Assembly: GCA_017624675.1 (NCBI GenBank)
Contig: JAGAMO010000041.1
Span: 1-52,113, forward strand
From: Clostridia bacterium
GTDB taxonomy: Bacteria > Bacillota > Clostridia > Oscillospirales > Acutalibacteraceae
DNA length: 52,113 bases
Reading direction: 5' to 3'
Positions 9,850 through 17,724 of this stretch are shown here, in pieces; the first letter of the stretch is position 1, and the number at the start of each line of letters is the position of its first letter. The notes below the pieces were generated by a model. It saw only the letters and a list, made by a program, of their open reading frames with translations, made no database searches and had not been told where the DNA came from. The position numbers and the translations under genes were made by a program.

Positions 9850-11049
9850 ATGAAAAAATTTTTATCCGTTATTTTAATTGCTGTTATAGTTATAATTGGT
9901 TGCTTTTGTATTTTCGATAATAAAGATCAAGACTCAAAAAAAGAAAATACAATTTTGACTAAAATTGAAGAAAATCCATCCTTATATCCTCTTTACAATA
10001 GGATTTCAAGCCAAGAAAAAGAGGTATATTTAAAGCTTTGCACAGCGGCGCAAAATTTTGAGGAAACAATAACCGGTATATATAAGGGTGCCTCTAAGAG
10101 TGAAATACAAAATTTTATCAACACATTAAATAGTTATCTTTATCGTGAAATAGCATATGAACATCCCGAATTGTTTTGGTATGATCCATACAATTTCGAG
10201 CCGTCAATAACAGTAAATGGAAACAATGAATATTTTCTTAACATAAAACCTTCGTATCTGTTTGACAAAAAACAGGCAGAGCAAATGAATACTGAGTTTC
10301 AAGAGAAAATTGAGGAAATTGTATCTATCGCCAAAACAAAAACAAATACCTATGAACAGGTTCTTTATGTGCATAATTACATTGTAGATAATTGTGTATA
10401 TGATTACGATGCATATAATAATGGCGACTATAAAAGCCCTTCAATAAACGCTTACGGCTGCCTTGTTAACGGTAAAGCTATTTGCAGCGGTTATTCAATG
10501 GCATTTAATGCGATAATGAAACGACTGGGCTATGAAATTGGTGTAGAGTTCAGTACATATGACGGATTTTCGATCTTTGCTGAGGGCCACGTCTGGAACT
10601 ACTGCAAGTTGGACGGAGATTATTATTACTTCGATTTAACATGGGATGATATAGATCCATCCAATGAGTCTATGTATAATCATTTTGAATATTATCACAG
10701 CTATTTTGCAATCACAAAGGACGAACTTGCTAAGGCTCATTTGACGTTAGCACCGCAGGCACCAACCCCAAACTGCAGTGGAACAAAATATAATTATTTT
10801 AATTATAATAATCTAAATTTTAATACATATGATTTTGAAACCGTAAAGCCCGCTATTTTGTCACAAGCGGGACAGAAATATATACAACTTAGATTTGATA
10901 GTTATAGAGAATTGTTGGCGGCAGAACGTGATTTGCTTACCGAAAAAAAGATATTCAAAATTTTCCCCGAAGCAAAGAGTTATCAGTATTATATCAGCGA
11001 ATCTAAATTGCAGTTGTATATATTCTTAAATGACTATTATCTCAACTGA
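9850..11049 (+). CDS. membrane-anchored transglutaminase-like protein
   Basis: About 399 residues from ATG 9850; a GTG at 9835 would add five residues but overlaps the phosphatase stop and lacks its own ribosome site. A hydrophobic N-terminus (FLSVILIAVIVIIGCFCIF) acts as a signal anchor or lipoprotein-like signal. The middle carries the papain-like transglutaminase triad: Cys in AICSGYSMAF, His in EGHVWNY and Asp in YFDLTWDD. In bacteria this fold usually works as an extracytoplasmic cysteine protease or peptide/cell-wall-modifying enzyme rather than a crosslinker. It ends the cassette, so it may be the output enzyme on the cell surface or process the transported substrate. Confidence 0.85.
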   Translation: MKKFLSVILIAVIVIIGCFCIFDNKDQDSKKENTILTKIEENPSLYPLYNRISSQEKEVYLKLCTAAQNFEETITGIYKGASKSEIQNFINTLNSYLYREIAYEHPELFWYDPYNFEPSITVNGNNEYFLNIKPSYLFDKKQAEQMNTEFQEKIEEIVSIAKTKTNTYEQVLYVHNYIVDNCVYDYDAYNNGDYKSPSINAYGCLVNGKAICSGYSMAFNAIMKRLGYEIGVEFSTYDGFSIFAEGHVWNYCKLDGDYYYFDLTWDDIDPSNESMYNHFEYYHSYFAITKDELAKAHLTLAPQAPTPNCSGTKYNYFNYNNLNFNTYDFETVKPAILSQAGQKYIQLRFDSYRELLAAERDLLTEKKIFKIFPEAKSYQYYISESKLQLYIFLNDYYLN

Positions 11050-11084
11050 GCTTCCTGTTTTATTCCGAGCAAAAATAAATATAC

Positions 11085-11116
11085 AAAAACCGCCTCTAAG
11101 ATTTGACAAGAGGCGG
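11085..11116 (-). terminator. intrinsic terminator (minus strand)
   Basis: An 8-bp stem CCGCCTCT/AGAGGCGG with an 11-nt loop is followed on the minus strand by TTTTTGTATATTT. It would end transcripts coming through the tRNA-Lys region or from the putative toxin remnant. Confidence 0.6.
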
Positions 11117-11212
11117 CAGAGCAGATATACTGATTGTAGTCCTTTTTATAGAAAGGTGCGGCTAAGGGGTTGGCCGTGCCTCTCGCTTTTTATGTATAAC
11201 GAATAATCCCAC
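11085..11212 (-). pseudogene. remnant of a type I toxin-antitoxin locus (holin-like toxin)
   Basis: On the minus strand a 16-codon frame at 11162-11212 reads VGLFVIHKKREARPTP and stops, which looks like the basic C-terminal tail of TxpA-type holin-like toxins; the hydrophobic helix that should precede it is missing. Downstream on the same strand CCGCCTCT/AGAGGCGG (11090-11116) with a T-run is a good terminator. On the plus strand GGTGCGGCT/GGCCGTGCC (11155-11163 and 11172-11180) followed by TTTTT (11187-11191) is a second terminator, as expected for an antisense antitoxin RNA overlapping the toxin 3' end. The identification rests on pattern memory and is tentative. Confidence 0.35.
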
Positions 11213-11243
11213 CTAAGCCAATTAAGGCTTAGGTGGGATTATT
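11202..11243. repeat. perfect 18-bp inverted repeat, 6-nt loop
   Basis: AATAATCCCACCTAAGCC at 11202-11219 pairs exactly with 11226-11243. There is no clean T-run beyond the stem on either strand, although the stem ends in ATTATT. It may be a terminator-like structure below tRNA-Lys or a miniature palindromic insertion; it interrupts the place where the toxin N-terminus would be expected. Confidence 0.75.
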
Positions 11244-11297
11244 ACTTCAAATGCAAATACATTCCTCACAATGTGCAGGGTTCGTATTTGCTTCCTT

Positions 11298-11373
11298 TGG
11301 TGATCCATCGGGGATTCGAACCCCGGACACCTTGATTAAAAGTCAAGTGCTCTACCGTCTGAGCTAATGAATC
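11298..11373 (-). tRNA. tRNA-Lys (anticodon TTT), CCA encoded
   Basis: Read on the minus strand, the 7-bp acceptor stem GATTCAT/ATGGATC, a D-arm beginning TAGCTCAG, the anticodon loop CTTTTAA with TTT anticodon, and a T-loop GGTTCGAATCC are all present. The discriminator A (11301) is followed by an encoded CCA (11298-11300). It is a single tRNA gene with its own consensus promoter. A hairpin with GCAAATAC/GTATTTGC arms (11253-11260, 11284-11291) lies just downstream. It sits at the border between accessory and core DNA. Confidence 0.97.
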
Positions 11374-11390
11374 ATTTACACAGCCATATT

Positions 11391-11419
11391 ATTATAGCAA
11401 CCTCGACCCTAAATGTCAA
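11391..11419 (-). promoter_or_regulatory. consensus sigma-A promoter of tRNA-Lys
   Basis: On the minus strand TTGACA (11414-11419), a 17-bp spacer and TATAAT (11391-11396) match consensus exactly, with the tRNA 5' end 18 bp downstream of the -10. Confidence 0.9.
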
Positions 11420-11457
11420 CAAAAATATTCAGAATTTGAAAAATTTTAAAAATTTGA

Positions 11458-11487
11458 AGCCGAGACCCTATTTAGTCTCGGCTTTTT
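11458..11487. terminator. intrinsic terminator below spoVM
   Basis: AGCCGAGAC (11458-11466) pairs with GTCTCGGCT (11475-11483). The plus-strand copy is followed by TTTTT; the minus-strand copy is followed by TCAAATTTTT. The only nearby transcript ending here is the long minus-strand operon that finishes with spoVM, so it most likely terminates that operon and may also insulate tRNA-Lys. Confidence 0.7.
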
Positions 11488-11496
11488 ATTTGGGTT

Positions 11497-11586
11497 TTAT
11501 GTATTTTCTGTTTGCTTTTTTATTCCGAAAATCATTCGCAATATTGAGCCTAAAAACTTTGGACTTTTCATTACAACAACCTTCAC
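11497..11586 (-). CDS. spoVM: stage V sporulation protein M
   Basis: 29 residues from GTG 11586, with TAGGGGG 9 bp upstream; a longer frame continues upstream but has no ribosome site and overlaps the neighbouring gene. The sequence VVMKSPKFLGSILRMIFG has the amphipathic-helix pattern of Bacillus SpoVM (family about 26 residues, with KLPKFLGGIVRAML), the peptide that marks the convex forespore membrane and anchors the SpoIVA coat base. In Bacillus spoVM also lies just downstream of the prkC-rsgA region, so context agrees. It is the last gene of the operon, ahead of a terminator, and indicates an endospore former. Confidence 0.88.
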   Translation of the reverse strand: MKVVVMKSPKFLGSILRMIFGIKKQTENT

Positions 11587-11597
11587 AAAATTTCCCC

Positions 11598-11747
11598 CTA
11601 ACATCGGTTTTTGGTAAGGGCTAAAATTATAACCCAAATACACAGTACCGACACCAAAAATCTGGGAGGACAAAAACAGCTCACAAGAAGTCCTATTGCA
11701 AAGGTTAACGCTATTGTGCACTTATTGTTATTGCATCGTCTTCTCAT
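11598..11747 (-). CDS. 49-residue cysteine-rich membrane protein
   Basis: ATG at 11747 follows TAGAGGAGGG at ideal spacing; the stop at 11598 is 11 bp before the spoVM GTG. The protein has a basic start (MRRRC), a hydrophobic helix (TIALTFAIGLLVSCFCPP) and a second hydrophobic stretch (FLVSVLCIWVIILAL) ending KNRC, with six cysteines. The short CFCPP motif between helices is distinctive and I associate similar tiny proteins with Clostridia, always without a known role. Position between rsgA and spoVM suggests a sporulation or forespore-membrane function (inference). Confidence 0.75.
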   Translation of the reverse strand: MRRRCNNNKCTIALTFAIGLLVSCFCPPRFLVSVLCIWVIILALTKNRC

Positions 11748-11784
11748 AAGCACCCTCCTCTAGTACATTATATGGAGAGCCTTT

Positions 11785-12678
11785 TTATTTGTTCCGTTGT
11801 TTTTCTTTATTTTGCCAGTCCTTAAGGTCCTTTAATTCCTCATGGATTTCGAGATAAGATTCCCATCGGGTTTTCTCTATTCTCCCGTTTTCTACCGCAT
11901 TTATTACCGCGCAGTCCTTTTCCTTTGTGTGAGAACAGGAAGCAAAACGGCAATCATCTTTAAAATCATCAAAATCCCAAAAACAGTTTACAAGGTTTTC
12001 TTTAAGGGAATAATCATCTCCCGACTCGATAGAAGAAAAACCCGGTGTATCGGCAACGAAACCGCCAAAGGAAAGCGGATAAATTTCGCTGTGTCTTGTG
12101 GTGTGTCTGCCTCGGCCTAACTTTTGGCTAACATCACCCGTTGCGATAATATCCTCGCCCAAAACGGCATTTAAAACACTCGACTTGCCAACGCCCGAAT
12201 TGCCTGTGAAAGCGCTGATACTGTCTTTAAGCTCTGCCTTTAAAGCCTCTATCCCCTCACCCTTTAAAGCCGAAAGCACAAAGGTTTTAAATCCTGCATT
12301 TTTATAAATTTTCTCAAACTCGCCGAAATCGCCCATATCGCTTTTATTAAAAACAATTATAGGCTCAATCCCCGCGTGGCGCGCTAAAACAGTTAGTTTA
12401 TCAATAACAAAAGTGTTTGGCGCGGGGTTTTCAAAAGAGGATAGGATAAATAGTTTATCAATATTTGCAACAGGGGGTCTTTTAAGCTGTGTTTTTCGGG
12501 GCAAAATTTCTTCAACCGTACCCGTAAAATCATCCATAGGAGTAAATTCTACCCTATCTCCAACCAAAGGGGAAACTCCGCTTTTGCGGAAGCTTCCCCT
12601 TGCTTTACAGGTATATATCTCGGTATCGGTCTTTACATAGTAGAAACCCGATAAAGCCTTAATAATAATTCCTGTCAT
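11785..12678 (-). CDS. rsgA: ribosome small-subunit-dependent GTPase A
   Basis: 297 residues, the usual size. RsgA is a circularly permuted GTPase that checks late 30S assembly. An N-terminal OB fold (~1-65) leads to the permuted G motifs: NKSD (G4) comes before GNSGVGKSS (G1) and DTPGFSS (G3), and a C-terminal zinc site is formed by CRFASCSH...C. Start ATG overlaps the prkC stop as ATGA, so translation is coupled. The partnership with prkC-prpC is conserved in Firmicutes; in Bacillus RsgA is a PrkC substrate. Confidence 0.97.
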   Translation of the reverse strand: MTGIIIKALSGFYYVKTDTEIYTCKARGSFRKSGVSPLVGDRVEFTPMDDFTGTVEEILPRKTQLKRPPVANIDKLFILSSFENPAPNTFVIDKLTVLARHAGIEPIIVFNKSDMGDFGEFEKIYKNAGFKTFVLSALKGEGIEALKAELKDSISAFTGNSGVGKSSVLNAVLGEDIIATGDVSQKLGRGRHTTRHSEIYPLSFGGFVADTPGFSSIESGDDYSLKENLVNCFWDFDDFKDDCRFASCSHTKEKDCAVINAVENGRIEKTRWESYLEIHEELKDLKDWQNKEKQRNK

Positions 12679-14687
12679 TCAGTAACCCCTGAGCTTTGAG
12701 AACTCGACTGATTATTTTTGTACTGACTTACAAGGTCCTTGTATTCAGTATATTTTTGTTCGGTTTGTTTTCCGTTCTTATTATTAACGGTTATGCCACA
12801 GTAATTAAACCATTTACTTCCGTCAACCGAAACCTTAACAGTAAGCTCAGCCTTTTCAGATTTTGTCACAAAATCCTTAAAGGTATAACTTGTCATGGCC
12901 ATACCCTCTATAGTATCGCCCTTATGGACCATAGTTCCGTTCTCCCAAAGAGAGATGCTATAAGTTCCCCAAGTCTCATTCAAATCTTCAGGAAGGGTAA
13001 CCTCAATATTGGTTTTGTAACCCTGACAAACATAAATTGTAACCTCTGAGCCCTCCAAAGCGTCCTTAACAGAATTATCGGGAGACTGTTTTGCAACGAT
13101 TCCTACAGGATAATATTTGTCATTTACGCCAAGTTGAATAGACTCCACTTTAACGGTGAATTTTTCTTCTTCAAGCTTCTTCTTGGCGGCATCCTCGCTC
13201 ATACCTGTAACATCTGGAACAGCAACCTTTTTCTCGGGCATACCTGTGCTTACATAAATTGTGATTTTAGCGTTTTTCTCAACAACCTGAGTGCGTTGAG
13301 GCTCGGTCTTAACAACAAGACCTTTTTCAACATCCTCGCTCTGCATTTCAACAATAGTTGTTGTAAATCCGTTTGCCTCAAGCTCGGTCTTGGCGGCAGA
13401 TTCGCTCTTACCGTAAACATCGGGAACCTTTTTGGTGTTTTCACCCATACTGATATAAAGGGTTATATTAGCGCCTTTTTTAAGCATTTCGCCTTGCTTT
13501 TCAGATTGCTCGTAAATATAACCGAAATCATATTCGTCGTTGTGGTCCCACTCGTCATCGAACTTAAAGTTTGCCACATATTCGTCGTTATCTAAAATTT
13601 CCTCATACTTTTTGCCAACAAAGTCAGGACAGGCAATCTCTGCAGTGCTGCCGTTTAAGAATTTGGGAATAAAGATTATGCCAAGCACAATGAGTGCGAG
13701 TACAAGTGTTACAGCAACACCGGTTAAAATGGGGATGATGCTTGACTTCTCCTTTTCTTCCTCTTCCTCTATTTCGGCCACAGGCTCATTATCCACAACG
13801 CCACCAACAAATCTTGTGGGTGAATCATCAACAAAATAGTTATAGCCAAAGGTAATAGCGGGGTCCTTGCGGAATGCATCTAAATCGCAGAGCATTTCAG
13901 CCGAGGACTGATAGCGTCTCTCGGGTGTTTTTTGCATAGCGTGCATAGTAATCTGCTCTAAGCCCTCGGGAATAGAACCATTAATTTCGGTAGGGCTTTT
14001 AGGCTCTCTTTGAAGCTGCATAATAGCAACCGAAACAGCAGAATCAGCTTGGAAAGGCATTTGACCTGTAATCATTTCGTAAAGCATAACGCCCACAGAA
14101 TAAATATCAGACTTTTCGTCGGTCTTTTCTCCCTTTGCCTGTTCGGGACTGATATAATGTACCGAGCCTATTGCCTTATCGGTAATAGTTCTTTGGTCGG
14201 AACGGGTGAAACGGGCAATGCCAAAGTCGGTAACCTTAATAGTGCCGTCTGCCAAAACCATAATATTTTGGGGTTTAACATCGCGGTGAACAATGCCCTT
14301 GTCGTGAGCGTGTTGCAAGCCTCTTAAAATCTGAATTGTAAAATGAACAGCATCCTTCCAACGAAGACTACCCTGACGCTCAATAAACTCCTTAAGAGTG
14401 ATACCCTCAATATATTCCATTACGATATACTGAATAAGGTCGCCAAAGCTAACATCATAAACCTTAACAATATTCTGATGAGAAAGCATTGCAATTGCCT
14501 TTGATTCATTTTTAAAGCGGCGGATAAACTCCTGATTAGAGGTAAACTCATCCTTTAAAATTTTAACTGCAACAATGCGGTTTTCCTGATTGTCAAACGC
14601 CTTGTAAACAACCGCCATACCGCCTACACCGATAATTTCCTGAATTTCATAACGTCCATCGAGACGTTTTCCAACATACTTATCCAT
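12675..14687 (-). CDS. prkC: PASTA-domain Ser/Thr kinase
   Basis: 670 residues. The cytoplasmic Hanks kinase domain (~10-275) shows GVGGMAVVYKA, VAVKIL, HRDVKPQNI, DFGIARF and ISPEQAKGE. A Glu-rich stretch and one membrane helix (~318-340, ILTGVAVTLVLALIVLGII) follow, then three PASTA repeats (~355-565, marked by PDFVGK, PDVYGKSE and PDVTGMSE) that bind muropeptides or lipid II outside the cell, and a C-terminal beta-rich domain. In Bacillus PrkC triggers spore germination by muropeptides and is reversed by PrpC, encoded just upstream. This is the housekeeping kinase; the LRR kinase at 1072 is a separate paralogue. Confidence 0.97.
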   Translation of the reverse strand: MDKYVGKRLDGRYEIQEIIGVGGMAVVYKAFDNQENRIVAVKILKDEFTSNQEFIRRFKNESKAIAMLSHQNIVKVYDVSFGDLIQYIVMEYIEGITLKEFIERQGSLRWKDAVHFTIQILRGLQHAHDKGIVHRDVKPQNIMVLADGTIKVTDFGIARFTRSDQRTITDKAIGSVHYISPEQAKGEKTDEKSDIYSVGVMLYEMITGQMPFQADSAVSVAIMQLQREPKSPTEINGSIPEGLEQITMHAMQKTPERRYQSSAEMLCDLDAFRKDPAITFGYNYFVDDSPTRFVGGVVDNEPVAEIEEEEEKEKSSIIPILTGVAVTLVLALIVLGIIFIPKFLNGSTAEIACPDFVGKKYEEILDNDEYVANFKFDDEWDHNDEYDFGYIYEQSEKQGEMLKKGANITLYISMGENTKKVPDVYGKSESAAKTELEANGFTTTIVEMQSEDVEKGLVVKTEPQRTQVVEKNAKITIYVSTGMPEKKVAVPDVTGMSEDAAKKKLEEEKFTVKVESIQLGVNDKYYPVGIVAKQSPDNSVKDALEGSEVTIYVCQGYKTNIEVTLPEDLNETWGTYSISLWENGTMVHKGDTIEGMAMTSYTFKDFVTKSEKAELTVKVSVDGSKWFNYCGITVNNKNGKQTEQKYTEYKDLVSQYKNNQSSSQSSGVTE

Positions 14688-14692
14688 AATAT

Positions 14693-15421
14693 TTATCCTT
14701 TCTTAACAACAACTGCGGTGATATTGTCTCCGCCACCGTTTTTATTGGCTCGTTTTACCAATTCATCGGCAATTTGTTCTGTTTTTGTTTTGTTAAATAT
14801 TTGGGTCATTTCGTCTGTACTTACGAAATTAGAAAGACCGTCCGAGCACAAAAGCAAGAAGTCGCTTTCATTTAAATCATACTCGTTGCTATCCACTAAA
14901 ACATCAGGCTCTATACCCAAAGCTCTTGTGATAACATTTCGTCTCGGATGAACCACAGCCTCCTCGGGAGTGAGCTTTCCGCTCTCTATAAGCGACTGGA
15001 CAACCGAGTGGTCTCGGGTCAACTGGGTCACATCGTCGCCAATAATGTAAGCTCTGCTATCTCCCACATGGGAAACCACAGTAAATTCCTCTGAAACAAA
15101 AGCGGCAACCACAGTTGTTCCCATTCCTTTAAGTTCCTCGTTTTTTGATGCCATATTGAAAACCTCAATATTAGCAGAGAGTATTGCGCTTTGAAGCAAC
15201 GCCATAACCCCTTCGGGGTCTAACCCTCTTCTAAAGGAACGCTCAAAAAATGAAGTTATAACCTGACAGGCAATATGACTTGCAACATTTCCCGCATTTG
15301 CGCCGCCCATACCGTCGCATACGACGGCTAAAACCGAGCCGTCATCAAGATTAAGCAGTGCATATTCATCTTGATTAGAATGTCTTTTAACGCCTATATC
15401 TGTCTTGGCGCTAACTACCAT
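14693..15421 (-). CDS. prpC: PP2C-type phosphatase partner of PrkC
   Basis: About 242 residues from ATG 15421. A longer frame reaches 15526 but its extra 35 residues are a Lys/Arg-rich shadow of rlmN, and AGGAGGGG sits just before 15421. PP2C motifs are complete: VKRHSNQDEY, VCDGMGGANAGN, SHVGDSRAYI, TRDHSVVQSL, LLCSDGLSNFV and GGGDNITAVV. The start overlaps the rlmN stop as TGATG. It dephosphorylates PrkC and its targets. Confidence 0.96.
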   Translation of the reverse strand: MVVSAKTDIGVKRHSNQDEYALLNLDDGSVLAVVCDGMGGANAGNVASHIACQVITSFFERSFRRGLDPEGVMALLQSAILSANIEVFNMASKNEELKGMGTTVVAAFVSEEFTVVSHVGDSRAYIIGDDVTQLTRDHSVVQSLIESGKLTPEEAVVHPRRNVITRALGIEPDVLVDSNEYDLNESDFLLLCSDGLSNFVSTDEMTQIFNKTKTEQIADELVKRANKNGGGDNITAVVVKKG

Positions 15422-16455
15422 CAGCCTTCCCCTCCTTCTTTTCTTCTTAGCTGACCGCAAGAGGCGTTTATATCCGCTCCCAAGGTCCTTCTTACGGTGG
15501 CGTTGAGACCTTTTTCGGTCAGCCACTCTTTAAACTTTATAATTTTAGTTTTAGTAGGTGATTTATTGCTGTTTTCCTTTACGGGATTTACAGGTATTAA
15601 ATTTATATGACACATTATTCCTTTTAATTTCCGTGCCAACTCGTCAGCACATTCTTTAGTGTCATTTACCCCATCTATAAGGGCATATTCAAAGGATATT
15701 CTCCTTGTTGTTTTCTTTTGATATTCACGGCAGGCAGTTAAAAGCGCATCAATATTCCACTTTTTATTAACCCTCATCATATCCGAACGGATACTGTCAA
15801 AGGGTGCGTGTAATGATACCGAAAGGGTTATTGGAAAATTGTAATCGCCAAGTTTCTCAATGCCTGAAACCACACCGCTGGTTGAAAGTGAAATGTGTCT
15901 CAGCCCGATATTCAGTCCCTTTGGGTGGGAAACGAGTTCTAAAAACTTAACCGAGCTTTCAAAATTATCCAAAGGCTCACCCATGCCCATCATAACAACA
16001 TTAGACACTCTTATGTTCTGGTCTTTTTGGGCGGTGGTGATTTGGGCTAACATTTCTGATGCCGTTAAATCTCTAATTAGACCGCCAAGTCCCGTTGCAC
16101 AAAAACTGCAACCCATTCGGCAGCCAACCTGAGTTGAAATGCAAAGGCTGTATCCGTGCTCATATTTCATAAGCACCGACTCAATGGTCTCGCCGTCGTT
16201 TAGTTCGTAAAGATATTTAACTGTGCCGTCAATTTTAGATACAAGCCGTCTTAAAATTTTAAGGGAGGCTATGTAGCAGTTTTCTTTAAGTCTTTCTCTG
16301 AGTTTCAAAGAGATATCGGTCATTTCGTCAAAGGACTCCACACCGCTTTGAAGCCACTTGAAAATCTGAGAGGCTCTGAAACGAGGCTCCCCCATTTCGG
16401 CTATTAAATTTTCAAGCTCTGAAAGGTTTAAAGACTTTATATCGGTTTTAACCAA
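15421..16455 (-). CDS. rlmN: 23S rRNA/tRNA adenine-C2 methyltransferase
   Basis: 344 residues, family length. RlmN is a radical-SAM enzyme that methylates A2503 of 23S rRNA and A37 of some tRNAs. The cluster motif CRMGCSFCATG is present, as is GMGEPLDN; the product-forming Cys lies near the C-terminus (NASCGQLR). Start is TTG at 16455, with the AAGGAG overlapping the end of rsmB about 12 bp upstream; no better start exists and the N-terminal sequence aligns with known family starts (FRASQIFKWL). Confidence 0.95.
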   Translation of the reverse strand: MVKTDIKSLNLSELENLIAEMGEPRFRASQIFKWLQSGVESFDEMTDISLKLRERLKENCYIASLKILRRLVSKIDGTVKYLYELNDGETIESVLMKYEHGYSLCISTQVGCRMGCSFCATGLGGLIRDLTASEMLAQITTAQKDQNIRVSNVVMMGMGEPLDNFESSVKFLELVSHPKGLNIGLRHISLSTSGVVSGIEKLGDYNFPITLSVSLHAPFDSIRSDMMRVNKKWNIDALLTACREYQKKTTRRISFEYALIDGVNDTKECADELARKLKGIMCHINLIPVNPVKENSNKSPTKTKIIKFKEWLTEKGLNATVRRTLGADINASCGQLRRKEGGEG

Positions 16456-16464
16456 AAAGTGATT

Positions 16465-17724
16465 TCACTCCTTTTCAAATAATGCGCAGTAAAATCCGTC
16501 TGCGCCGTCCTTGTGGGGCATAAAGGTTTTTTCACTTATAAGGTAAAGATCATTATACTCCTTTTTAAGGGAAATTACAAGTTTTTCGTTTTCTGCCTTT
16601 CTTAAGGTACAAGTAGAATAAAGCAGTTTTCCACCCTTTTTAAGATATTTCACAGCGTTTTTAACAATGGAAAGCTGAATTTTTTCAAGCTCTTCAAAGT
16701 CATCTGCCTTGGTGTATTTAATTTCGGGTTTTCTTCTTATGACACCCAAACCCGAACAGGGCACATCACAAAGAACGCAGTCAAACTGACCTAGGCTCTC
16801 GTCAAATTTTGTAGCGTCTAAGACCTTTGTATTAATAATATCAAGTCCTAAACGGCGGGCGGATTTTTCTATCAGCTCCACCCTGTGTGGATATAAATCA
16901 CAAGCCACAATTTCGCCTTTATTTTCCATTAAATTTGCCATTGTAAAGGCTTTGCCGCCCGGCGCCGAGCACATGTCAAGAACACGGTCATTTGCTTTGG
17001 GACTTAAAGTCTCAACCGCCCTTTGACTGGCATAATCCTGAACATAAGCCAAGCCCTTTTTATAAAGCGGACTTTTTGAAATATCAATTCCCTTTACAAG
17101 CTCAATGGAGTTTCCCTTTTGGGTAAAGGGTGTATCGCCAAGTTCTTTTTTTATCATCTCGGCATCGGCTTTTTGGGTGTTAATTCTAAGTACAGTTCCC
17201 GCGGGTTTAAGGCTTTCCTCCAAGAGTGCCTTTGTGTCCTCAACGCCGTAATCCGCCAAGAAACTTTCAACAATCCACAAAGGGCAAGAGTATTTAACGC
17301 TTAAATCCTCGGCAGTGTCACCCTCTGGCAACAAAACCTCGGTTCTTAAAACCGACCTTAAAACACCGTTCACAAAGCCCGAATTTCGGCTGAATTTCGA
17401 GGATTTCATAATCTTTACAGCCTCGTTAACCGCCGCGCTTTCGGGAATTTTATCCATATATTTTATCTGAAAAAGCGCCGTTCTTAAAACCGCCAAGGTA
17501 AAAGGCTCGGTCTTAGAAACGGGGGTTTTGAGAAATTTTGACAAAATGAAGTCAAGGGTGATTTTTCTATCCAAAACGCCGTAAATCAACGCAGTGGCAA
17601 GTGCCTTGTCCTGCGGGTTCAGTTCGGCAGTTTTTAAGGCTTCGGCAACAGCCAAATTGGAATATGCGCCCTCTTTTTCAATTTTTACTAAGACCTTTAC
17701 GGCCGTTTTTCGGGCGTTAGCCAT
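16465..17724 (-). CDS. rsmB: 16S rRNA cytosine-967 C5-methyltransferase
   Basis: 419 residues. An N-terminal NusB-like RNA-binding domain (~1-130) is followed by a SAM methyltransferase domain with VLDMCSAPGGKAFT, the catalytic cysteines in DVPCSGLGVIRRKPE and STCTLRKAENE. This is the full RsmB (Sun) layout. The ATG lies inside the end of fmt (8-bp overlap). Confidence 0.96.
   Translation of the reverse strand: MANARKTAVKVLVKIEKEGAYSNLAVAEALKTAELNPQDKALATALIYGVLDRKITLDFILSKFLKTPVSKTEPFTLAVLRTALFQIKYMDKIPESAAVNEAVKIMKSSKFSRNSGFVNGVLRSVLRTEVLLPEGDTAEDLSVKYSCPLWIVESFLADYGVEDTKALLEESLKPAGTVLRINTQKADAEMIKKELGDTPFTQKGNSIELVKGIDISKSPLYKKGLAYVQDYASQRAVETLSPKANDRVLDMCSAPGGKAFTMANLMENKGEIVACDLYPHRVELIEKSARRLGLDIINTKVLDATKFDESLGQFDCVLCDVPCSGLGVIRRKPEIKYTKADDFEELEKIQLSIVKNAVKYLKKGGKLLYSTCTLRKAENEKLVISLKKEYNDLYLISEKTFMPHKDGADGFYCALFEKE

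Noticed and set aside
11298-11373. tRNA-Lys as the integration site of the left island
   Set aside because: No tyrosine integrase and no repeat of the tRNA 3' end is found in the window; the only recombinase is a small serine type.
11367-11624. 85-residue plus-strand ORF overlapping tRNA-Lys and spoVM
   Set aside because: It runs through the tRNA, its promoter and the terminator, and opposite to spoVM, which has a strong family match.
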